NCBI GenBank assembly: GCA_027297085.1
Contig: JAPUIL010000846.1
Location: 1 to 11,870 of the forward strand
Direction of reading: 5' to 3'
DNA length: 11,870 nucleotides
From: Verrucomicrobiota bacterium
GTDB lineage: Bacteria > Verrucomicrobiota > Verrucomicrobiia > Opitutales > UBA2995
Under the pieces are notes generated by a model, which saw nothing but the letters and a program-made list of their open reading frames with translations, made no database searches and was not told where the DNA came from. Positions 1 to 6,219 of this stretch are shown here, piece after piece. The position numbers and the translations under genes are program-made. Positions within the stretch are counted from its first letter, which is position 1. Every line of letters begins with the position of its first letter.

Positions 1-131
1 TTTGTGCCTTTCATACCCTGTGGTCTTGCCACAGGGACTTGATTCGCCTTGGTACTCCTCAAGTGGAGGGCGACGATTGAGAGGCTGGTTAGTGTCAATA
101 GCATTAGCACAGCCGCTGGTAATGGATTCAT
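1..131 (-). CDS. Doubtful partial reading frame with N-terminal hydrophobic segment, running off the left edge
   Basis: An ATG at 131-129 (minus) opens a frame of 43 codons with no stop before the window edge. It starts MNPLPAAVLMLLTLTSLSIV, a hydrophobic stretch of about 20 residues, followed by a basic segment containing R25, K28, R36 and K41. That would fit a signal anchor or membrane-tethered protein read in the same direction as the small gene at 218-442. No clear ribosome binding site precedes it. A second minus-strand frame over the same bases is also open (it begins after a stop near position 170 and has no start codon) and looks equally protein-like, and the bases include a perfect hairpin at 16-36. 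The stretch may therefore be a dispersed non-coding repeat rather than a gene. I do not recognise a family. Confidence 0.3.
   Translation of the reverse strand, partial: MNPLPAAVLMLLTLTSLSIVALHLRSTKANQVPVARPQGMKGT
16..36. repeat. Perfect 8-bp inverted repeat (REP-like hairpin)
   Basis: CCCTGTGG at 16-23 and CCACAGGG at 29-36 are exact reverse complements separated by the 5-base loop TCTTG. A GC-rich hairpin with a short loop is typical of REP-type palindromes. It lies inside the doubtful minus-strand frame at the left edge, which weakens that frame as a gene. No T-run follows on the plus strand, so it is not an obvious intrinsic terminator. Confidence 0.5.
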
Positions 132-217
132 TTTGCCTGGCAGGCAGAGGAGGATTGCCGATGTGTTATACCTTATTGCGAAGATTAATTCGGAGGAGCA
201 GGGGAAATTGCGGCAAC

Positions 218-442
218 CTAATGTTTTCGCATATATCTGTCTCTGCGAAACTTTAGCCAATGGGTCCTATGGTGGCGCACCCAGCTGAAAAGTGCTTTTT
301 CGTATCCGATATCCGAGCCAGCTTTTTCGGATTCCAACCATTTGTGTTCCATGATCTTACTTCTTTCCGCCATCATTTCGCGGTACACAGGTGAACGTTC
401 GGATAATTTGATGCCCTCATCACTGTCATTGTGAGATTTCAT
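218..442 (-). CDS. Small conserved-looking hypothetical protein (74 aa)
   Basis: The ATG at 442-440 begins a 74-residue soluble, highly charged protein that ends at the TAG at 220-218. The C-terminal half carries the pattern Y-R-E-M-M-A-E-R, then H-K-W-L-E-S-E-K-A-G-x-D-I-G-Y-E-K-A-L-x-x-W-V, then a basic tail rich in H and R. From memory, small proteins with a related W-x-x-S-E-K-A-G-x-D-I-G-F-E-x-A-L-x-x-W pattern occur in planctomycete and verrucomicrobial genomes and in the tails of larger proteins. I cannot name a function. The composition (K/R/E/H rich, no hydrophobic segment) suggests a cytoplasmic, perhaps nucleic-acid- or protein-binding role. A TTG start at 481-479 would add 13 residues; ATG is preferred. 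No strong ribosome binding site is visible. The two plus-strand frames over this region lack any recognisable motif. Confidence 0.6.
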   Translation of the reverse strand: MKSHNDSDEGIKLSERSPVYREMMAERSKIMEHKWLESEKAGSDIGYEKALFSWVRHHRTHWLKFRRDRYMRKH

Positions 443-671
443 GTGGAAGTCAGTTTGAAATTTTGGGTTCCCGATTAGCAATAGATGCGAAGTGGTATTA
501 GTGAAACTCCTAGGTATTTCTGCCTAGTTTTTAAGCTAGATTTACAATTACCAGTTTTCGGTGCCGGGCTTAGCTTTTGGGAACTGGAGTTGTTAAAGGA
601 AAGAGAAGGTAAGAAAAGGGTTTTGGAATATATTTCGAGCCAATAATTGATTTAATTTTTTGACCCACTGA
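443..671. other. Intergenic stretch without a supported gene
   Basis: This is AT-rich sequence between the small minus-strand gene and the plus-strand gene fragment. It contains a short dyad, CTAGG at 510-514 and CCTAG at 523-527, followed by five T residues. No plus-strand gene ends just before it, so it is not a convincing terminator; it could equally be a protein-binding site upstream of the minus-strand gene. Nothing else is recognisable. Confidence 0.4.
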
Positions 672-935
672 AGACCCTTTGAATTTGTATCTTTTGATGG
701 ATGCAGGGTTGGCGGACACCCTGCTGGTGAATATCGACGATCAATAATACCTTTTGAAACCGTACTGCAAGTATCGGAAGATCTTAAGGATTGGGTATCG
801 TTGCCAAGGAGCTCCACGTTTACAGATGAAGAATTAATTGGTGATGGCTTGAAGCGAGTAATTTTGTTTGATACCGATAACAATCTTCCGATTGATGCCC
901 GATTTTTACGAGTGAGAATATCGGAACGTTATTAA
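672..935 (+). pseudogene. C-terminal fragment of a secreted Verrucomicrobia-type protein, no start codon
   Basis: An open frame runs from just after an in-frame TGA at 669-671 to the TAA at 933-935 (87 codons), with no ATG, GTG or TTG near its beginning. The translation contains the run VLQVSEDLKDWVSLP, then a D-E-E-L-I-G-D-G-x-x-R-V segment and the ending RFLRVRISERY. From memory, the pattern 'V-x-x-S-x-D-L-x-x-W ... D-G-x-x-x-V ... R-F-x-R-L-x-V' followed directly by a stop is the usual C-terminal tail of many large exported Verrucomicrobiota proteins. The fragment therefore looks like the end of a gene whose 5' part has been lost or frameshifted away. The frame before the TGA is not obviously continuous with it. 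It ends 18 bp before the next gene and in the same frame. Confidence 0.5.
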
Positions 936-953
936 ATCTTTTATCAACAGCTA

Positions 954-3584
954 TTGCTAAAATTGATTCGGTTTTTTTTCACTGCTTTATCCGTTTTTTT
1001 TCTGTTTTGGAGACCGCTTACTTTTTCTCAAAAAGTGGATCCTTACGCCGATTCACCTCATTGGTATAAACCCGGACACCCGCTCGATCCGGCCGAACCG
1101 GTTGGGATCACCACCTTGCCCGGATTTGAAGTAGAGAAACTAATTTCCATTCCCCAAGAGATCGGCTCACTTACCACATTGACGATAGATGACCAAGGTC
1201 GTCTGCTTGTTAGTACTCAGCATGAGCGGGGATTGTTCCGTCTGACTCCCACTGCGATTGGGAGTAGGGAAGTTCCTATGTTGGAAGTGCTGGGCGGTGC
1301 CGCGGAAAACATGGGTTGGGCTCAAGGCCTACTTTATGCCTTTGATAGCCTTTATGTAACCGTATCAGATACCAATGAATATTCGCCTACTGGATTGTAT
1401 CGATTGTTGGATACAGACGGAGATGGAGAGTATGATCAAACAAATCTGCTGCTTGCTTTAAAGGATATCGGCGAACATGGGCCACATGGGTTAACAATTG
1501 GTCCCGATAATGAATTCATTTACCTGATGTGCGGTAACGGGACTCCTGTCCCGGAAAATATTCAACGCAGAAAAACCGTCCGGACCGAAGGAATCGACCA
1601 CATCATGGCGCCGGGATTTGAAAACACTGAATATACAGAAGGTGGTTGGGTCGTGCGTATGGACCCGGATGGTTCAAATCCCGAAATTTTCGCCGGTGGC
1701 TTGAGGAATCCCTACGACCTGGCTTTTAATAGTCGCGGAGACTTGTTTACCTACGATTCTGATATGGAGTACGACCTGGGGACACCCTGGTACCGGCCAA
1801 CGCGGATTTGCCATATTGTGAGTGGGTCCGAGTTTGGTTGGCGGAACAGTGCTGGTAAGTGGCCGGAATATTTTGAGGATAGCGTGGCTCCTGTTGTGAA
1901 CGTTGGACCTGGCTCACCTACGGGAGTTACTTTTGGTTACGGAACAGCATTTCCTGAAAAATACCAGAAAGCACTATTTGCCCAGGATTGGACTTTCGCC
2001 ACAATCTATGCGGTTCACCTGGAGCCGGAAGGAGGGAGCTATAAAGGCGAAGTGGAAACGTTCGCCAGTGGTATCGGATTGCCGCTTACTGATATAGTTG
2101 TCGGTGCGGATGGCGCATTATATTTTAGTGTTGGAGGACGCAGACTAGGATCCGCTATATATCGTATCTGGTATTCGGGTACTGATGAAGGGGACTACGT
2201 TGTAGATTCAAATGTCACCGTTAAACAGGACCAACGCAATTTACGATTACAGCTGGAATCCTTTCATGGCCGGAAAGATTCTGAAGCTGTGGATGCCGTA
2301 TGGAATCACTTAGGTAGTGAAGATCGTTCGATTCGGTTTGCGGCTCGTATTGCCCTTGAATCTCAACCCTTGGCTGAATGGAGGTCCCTTGTTTTCAGGG
2401 AGAAGCGCCTGACGATCAAAATGCCTGCACTGCTCGCTCTGGCCAGACAGGGAGAGTTCAGTGATTTACAGGAAGTTATTCGGGAACTTGAAGCTCTTGA
2501 AATAGGTGGATTGTCAGAGGAAGGACTGCTGGTAGCTCTCCGGGTTTATGAGTTGGCATTAGGTAGAGGAGGAACTGCTCTCCGGAAGGAGGCCTCGTAT
2601 ACGGCAGGAAAACTCATTGGCCTTTTGCCTCACAGCTCAAATCTGGTAAATCGCGAGCTGGCCCGGGTTTTGTGTTATCTTAATCTACCTGAGGTAATCG
2701 ATCCGCTACTGGATCTCATGGAACAGGATTCTGGAGTTCGGACGTCCATGGGTTCGAATGTGGTAGCCAGGAACTTAAAATATGGCTTCCCGATGTTAAA
2801 CATGATGGAGGCCGCTCCCACGCTGGAGAAAATACAACACGCTCAGATGCTGAACTGGATTAAAGGTGATTGGTCGTTGAAGCAACGAAAACGTTATTTC
2901 AAACTCGTTGTTGATGCCATGCAGACTTCCAAAGGAGGTAAAGGCTACCAAACTTACTGGGGTCAAATTCTGGATTCTGCTAAGGCCAATCTTTCGAAAA
3001 GGGAACTTCGATTATTGTCACGCGAATGGGCCAAGATAGATGAGCAAGAGCCTTTGCCTGAACCGAAAGGGCCAGGCAGAATCTGGGAACTCGATTATAT
3101 GCTGCAACAGATTCAGAATGGGCTAGGAAGTAGAGACTTCAAAAATGGCCGGAAGATGTATGCGGCCGCTACCTGCAAGACCTGTCATAGTATTCGGGGT
3201 GAGGGAGGCATTGCAGGTCCGGATTTAACTTCTATAGGTAGCCGATTTACAATCCGTGACTTGCTCGAGTCGCTCATCGATCCTGGCAAAACTATTTCTG
3301 ACCAGTACCAAATCATGATTCTCTCATTAAACAATGGAGAAACCCTTTCCGGACGTATTCAAGCCAAAGATACGAAAAGAACGGTTATTTCTACGAATGC
3401 ATTAAAGCCTACTCAGACTCAGTCGATCGCAAACTCTGATATCCTTGGAATCACACCATTGCCAACATCGACCATGCCACCCGGACTTCTAAATACTCTA
3501 AATGAAGAGGAAGTGCTGGACCTCATCGCTTACTTGATTTCAGGAGGGCAACGGAAGCATGTCTTGTACAGGAGAACTAGGTAA
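954..3584 (+). CDS. Exported PVC-type dehydrogenase-like propeller with C-terminal cytochrome c domain
   Basis: This 876-residue protein has the layout of the Pirellula/Verrucomicrobium membrane-bound dehydrogenase family (the TIGR02604 plus TIGR02603 type). Residues 1-26 are a signal peptide or anchor (a basic start, then an F/L-rich core ending near TFSQK). Residues 45-410 form a soluble-glucose-dehydrogenase-like beta-propeller with D153-D155-D157-D161 in a calcium-loop-like motif, H175 and H178, and the typical GLRNPYDLAF strand. Residues 420-700 are helical and HEAT-like. The C-terminus is a class I cytochrome c: CKTCH at 741-745 binds heme covalently, and M841 in STMPPGLL is the likely distal ligand. 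It probably oxidises a sugar or alcohol in the periplasm and passes electrons to its own heme; the substrate is unknown. There is no ATG near the N-terminus, so the TTG at 954 is chosen because it retains the whole signal sequence; TTG at 963 is an alternative. No Shine-Dalgarno sequence is visible. It is transcribed alone, convergent with the next operon. Confidence 0.9.
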   Translation: MLKLIRFFFTALSVFFLFWRPLTFSQKVDPYADSPHWYKPGHPLDPAEPVGITTLPGFEVEKLISIPQEIGSLTTLTIDDQGRLLVSTQHERGLFRLTPTAIGSREVPMLEVLGGAAENMGWAQGLLYAFDSLYVTVSDTNEYSPTGLYRLLDTDGDGEYDQTNLLLALKDIGEHGPHGLTIGPDNEFIYLMCGNGTPVPENIQRRKTVRTEGIDHIMAPGFENTEYTEGGWVVRMDPDGSNPEIFAGGLRNPYDLAFNSRGDLFTYDSDMEYDLGTPWYRPTRICHIVSGSEFGWRNSAGKWPEYFEDSVAPVVNVGPGSPTGVTFGYGTAFPEKYQKALFAQDWTFATIYAVHLEPEGGSYKGEVETFASGIGLPLTDIVVGADGALYFSVGGRRLGSAIYRIWYSGTDEGDYVVDSNVTVKQDQRNLRLQLESFHGRKDSEAVDAVWNHLGSEDRSIRFAARIALESQPLAEWRSLVFREKRLTIKMPALLALARQGEFSDLQEVIRELEALEIGGLSEEGLLVALRVYELALGRGGTALRKEASYTAGKLIGLLPHSSNLVNRELARVLCYLNLPEVIDPLLDLMEQDSGVRTSMGSNVVARNLKYGFPMLNMMEAAPTLEKIQHAQMLNWIKGDWSLKQRKRYFKLVVDAMQTSKGGKGYQTYWGQILDSAKANLSKRELRLLSREWAKIDEQEPLPEPKGPGRIWELDYMLQQIQNGLGSRDFKNGRKMYAAATCKTCHSIRGEGGIAGPDLTSIGSRFTIRDLLESLIDPGKTISDQYQIMILSLNNGETLSGRIQAKDTKRTVISTNALKPTQTQSIANSDILGITPLPTSTMPPGLLNTLNEEEVLDLIAYLISGGQRKHVLYRRTR

Positions 3585-3598
3585 GGCTAAAGGCTGAG

Positions 3599-3634
3599 TA
3601 ATCCTGATCTTGATCATAATCCTAATCTTGATCC
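3599..3634. repeat. Two-copy 18-bp tandem repeat built from a degenerate hexamer
   Basis: TAATCCTGATCTTGATCA (3599-3616) is followed directly by TAATCCTAATCTTGATCC (3617-3634), with two mismatches. Each copy is itself three variants of a TRATCY hexamer. It begins 15 bp after the stop of the propeller-cytochrome gene. No function is evident; such short arrays often vary in copy number. Confidence 0.7.
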
Positions 3635-3685
3635 GTGCTTGAGGTAAATGGATTGTCAGCAAATTACCATTTCCAGATTCACGGA

Positions 3686-3760
3686 GTAGGAGTAGCTACC
3701 CTTGGTAGCGATCCCTGGGGCTTTAAATCGGACATGATCGCGAGCAAGCTGCGCTCCTAC
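3686..3760. repeat. REP/BIME-like inverted pair in the convergent gap
   Basis: The left unit (3686-3713) begins GTAGGAG and ends GCGATC. The right unit (3736-3760) begins GATCGC and ends CTCCTAC, so the two are imperfect reverse complements facing each other across about 22 bp. The left unit has its own hairpin, GCTACC (3695-3700) with GGTAGC (3704-3709) around a 3-base loop. From memory, intergenic palindromes with a GTAGGAGCGxxxCTTGCTCGCGATC-type consensus are common as REP elements in several phyla. Lying between two convergent genes, the pair could also stop transcription or stabilise the 3' ends of both messages. No transposase is nearby. Confidence 0.65.
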
Positions 3761-3798
3761 ATTAAAGGAAAAGGACCATTGATTCTACTTCCTATCTT

Positions 3799-4764
3799 CT
3801 AGTCCAACATCCCAATCTGCTTCATCCAGTCAGCCATAACATTATTCCAGCGGGTTACTGGCTGCTCCGTCGAGCGTAGTCCGTAACCATGGCCACCACT
3901 TTCATAGATGTGTAATTCGGCGGGTACATCCGCCTTTTTGAGCTCGATGTATAACTCCGCGCTGCTGATGGAGCGGTCTTTGTCATCATAGGCCACCGCC
4001 ATGAAAAATGGAGGAAGGCCCTTCTCAATACTCACATCGGGCTCTTCGTGAATTGAATAACCCAGATAGATGATTCCGACAAAATTGGGTTTGAAAGAGT
4101 GTTGGTCGTAGCCATCTACCGGAGGATATTGACGGGCTTGTAGAAGTGCTGTGAGGCCCGCGGTCTGGGCTCCTGCGGAAAATCCCATCAGGCCTATTTT
4201 CTCGGGATCAACTCCAAATTCATCGGATCTTCCTCTTACCAGACTCATTGCTCTTTGGGCATCCTGGACAGCTGCTTTCCATCTTATTTCCGGATTCCTT
4301 TTAGGCACACGGTATTTGAGAACGATGCCTGTAACACCAATAGTGTTCAACCATTCAGCCACTTCGGTACCCTCGAGATCGTAGGCCAAAATGTTGTAGG
4401 CACCACCCGGAGCGATTATTACCGAGGTGCCGGTATCGATCGCAGGATCGGGTTTAAAAATAGTAATCTGAGGAGTGGACACGTTACCCAGTCTGATCAC
4501 ATGCCTATCGGTAACCAATCTGCCATCCGGTTTTGTTGTATCCGCCTCGGGAGGTAGTTCCTTTATTTCACCAGGAGCTTTACCTGGCCAGATATTGAGT
4601 GTTAGTGGCTTGGCGCCAGTGGTGAGCAGTATGTAATCGATATGAGCTTCTGAATCGCCACGAGCTTCACCGGGAAGGAGATTCGATTTTCCTGGTTCAA
4701 CGGCGTTGGAAAGCAATTGGGCTCCAAAAAGAGCAGTAAGAACGAGTAGTGACTGTTTCATCAT
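3799..4764 (-). CDS. Secreted alpha/beta-hydrolase (acetyl esterase / lipase-like)
   Basis: This 321-residue alpha/beta-hydrolase has a cleavable signal peptide (about residues 1-21, ending near SNA) and so acts outside the cytoplasm. The oxyanion-hole segment is IIAPGGAY (116-123, a variant of HGGG). The nucleophile is S196 in GFSAG (194-198). The acid is probably D261 or D263 in AYDDKDR, and the base is H292 in GGHGYG. This arrangement matches the BD-FAE / acetyl-xylan-esterase-like group, whose members often remove acetyl or other ester groups from polysaccharides; the actual substrate cannot be read from the sequence. It is the last gene of the minus-strand operon, starting 31 bp after the DUF1501 gene ends. 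Two ATG codons are adjacent (4764 and 4761) and no strong ribosome binding site precedes them, so either may be used. The annotation 'xylanase' is sometimes given to relatives, but no glycosidase domain is present. Confidence 0.9.
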   Translation of the reverse strand: MMKQSLLVLTALFGAQLLSNAVEPGKSNLLPGEARGDSEAHIDYILLTTGAKPLTLNIWPGKAPGEIKELPPEADTTKPDGRLVTDRHVIRLGNVSTPQITIFKPDPAIDTGTSVIIAPGGAYNILAYDLEGTEVAEWLNTIGVTGIVLKYRVPKRNPEIRWKAAVQDAQRAMSLVRGRSDEFGVDPEKIGLMGFSAGAQTAGLTALLQARQYPPVDGYDQHSFKPNFVGIIYLGYSIHEEPDVSIEKGLPPFFMAVAYDDKDRSISSAELYIELKKADVPAELHIYESGGHGYGLRSTEQPVTRWNNVMADWMKQIGMLD

Positions 4765-4795
4765 TTTACCAAAGTGTTTGAAACGTTTAGGTTTA

Positions 4796-6214
4796 CTAAG
4801 CTAGGATGTCGTGGACCACGTGGCCATGTACATCGGTTAGCCGGTAGTCCCGGCCCTGGAAACGGTAAGTCAATTTCTCATGATCGAAGCCAAGCGTATG
4901 AAGCAGGGTGGCGTTGAGGTCGTGCACGTGTACCGGGTTTTCGATTACGTTGAATCCAAAATCGTCAGTAGCACCGTGTACATGGCCACCTTTTACACCG
5001 CCTCCTGCTAACCACATAGTAAATGCCCGGTTGTGATGATCCCGTCCGTCCTTTCCCTGTGTCATGGGTGTTCGACCAAATTCACCTCCCCAGATTACCA
5101 GAGTGTCTTTGAGCATGTCGCGGTCCTTGAGATCCTGCAGGAGTGCGGCAACAGGTTGGTCAGTGTCCAGGCAATTGTCCGTATGCCCCTCTTCGAGTCC
5201 ACTGTGTTGATCCCAGGCTTCGTGGAATAGTTGAACAAAGCGTACATCGCGTTCAAGCAGACGTCGGGCTAACAGGCAATTACGGGCAAAGTTAGATTTT
5301 TTAGGGTCTTTAATTGCATAAGCTTCTAGAGTTGCCTCGGATTCCTGACCGAGATTCATCAACTCAGGAGCACTGGTTTGTAAACGGTAAGCGGTTTCAT
5401 AAGCTTGAATCCGAGCTGCGGTTTCTGGATCGCCGGTGGCTTCCAATGTTTGCTGGTTTAGTTTCTTCAACACATCCAACGATGCCCGTTGGGCCTGTGC
5501 GTCGTACCCTTTCGGATTGGATAAATAAAGGATAGGGTCGCCGCTTCCACGAAAGGGAACGCCGTTATAAATGGTAGGGAGAAACCCACAACCATAGTTG
5601 CTGGCTCCCCCGCTTGTGCCTTTTGCGCTAATCAGGACCACATAACCCGGAAGATCTTCTGTCTCGCTGCCTAACCCATACAATGTCCAGGAACCAAAAC
5701 TCGGTCGACCAAACTGTTGGTGGCCAGTGTTCATATAAATCTGGGCAGGCGCATGATTCACTGCATCCGTGTGCATCGACCGAATGAAACAGATGTCATC
5801 CACATGTTTGCTGATATGTGGCAGCAAATTACTTATTTCTATGCCGCTTTCACCATGCCGGTCGAAAGTGAATTTGGAACCCATCAGGGCGGAGTTTGGA
5901 TGGATAAAAGCTGCCCGGTAATCTTTGAGCAGTTCCGCGGGAGGCATTTGACCGTCTCGTTTAATGAGTTCGGGTTTTTGATCAAATAGATCGATATGAC
6001 TGGGTCCCCCGGCTTGGAAAATATAAACAACTCGTTTGGCGGTCGGTTCAAAATGTGAAGATTTAGGTGCAAGCGAATCCTTGGTCGCCGCTCCAAAGCC
6101 GTCGCGCATTAAGAGCGAATTAAGCGCCAAACCGGCCATACCAACTCCACAGTTCTGCAAAAACCAGCGGCGAGTGTGCAGGGTAGCGATTTCCTTTTGT
6201 AATTCTTTTTTCAT
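4796..6214 (-). CDS. DUF1501 family protein, Tat-exported
   Basis: This 472-residue protein belongs to the DUF1501 family, which has the alkaline phosphatase/sulfatase fold and is very abundant in planctomycetes and Verrucomicrobia, nearly always beside a PSD1 cytochrome gene. R15-R16 in TRRWFLQ followed by a weakly hydrophobic helix (about 22-35) is a twin-arginine signal, implying export of a folded, probably metal-containing protein. Conserved blocks are QAGGPSHIDLFD (D75, D78), MHTDAVNHAPAQIYMNTGH, WGGEFGRTP (E378) and GRDHHNRAF (D392, H393, H394). The acidic and histidine residues sit where metal ligands lie in the superfamily. The biochemical reaction is not established for the family as far as I know. 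Its ATG is 5 bp after the stop of the PSD1 gene, so the two are probably translationally coupled. No clear Shine-Dalgarno sequence is seen. Confidence 0.93.
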   Translation of the reverse strand: MKKELQKEIATLHTRRWFLQNCGVGMAGLALNSLLMRDGFGAATKDSLAPKSSHFEPTAKRVVYIFQAGGPSHIDLFDQKPELIKRDGQMPPAELLKDYRAAFIHPNSALMGSKFTFDRHGESGIEISNLLPHISKHVDDICFIRSMHTDAVNHAPAQIYMNTGHQQFGRPSFGSWTLYGLGSETEDLPGYVVLISAKGTSGGASNYGCGFLPTIYNGVPFRGSGDPILYLSNPKGYDAQAQRASLDVLKKLNQQTLEATGDPETAARIQAYETAYRLQTSAPELMNLGQESEATLEAYAIKDPKKSNFARNCLLARRLLERDVRFVQLFHEAWDQHSGLEEGHTDNCLDTDQPVAALLQDLKDRDMLKDTLVIWGGEFGRTPMTQGKDGRDHHNRAFTMWLAGGGVKGGHVHGATDDFGFNVIENPVHVHDLNATLLHTLGFDHEKLTYRFQGRDYRLTDVHGHVVHDILA

Positions 6215-6219
6215 GACGT

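Noticed and set aside
134..146. TGCCTG-G-CAGGCA palindrome
   Set aside because: Short, isolated and without any promoter or gene start that would give it meaning.
2..288. Two overlapping plus-strand reading frames (84 and 79 codons)
   Set aside because: No recognisable motif, odd composition, and they overlap the better-looking minus-strand frames.
510..532. Stem CTAGG/CCTAG followed by TTTTT, resembling an intrinsic terminator
   Set aside because: Only five AT-containing base pairs, an 8-base loop, and no plus-strand gene ends just before it.
593..883. 96-codon minus-strand reading frame
   Set aside because: It lies antisense to the plus-strand C-terminal fragment, which has a recognisable pattern; the minus-strand product is low-complexity (S/N/T rich) and motif-free.
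4779..4790. AAACGTTT palindrome (core of a LacI-family-type operator) between the DUF1501 and esterase genes
   Set aside because: Only the 8-bp core is symmetric, the flanks do not match, and it lies inside an operon rather than at a promoter.
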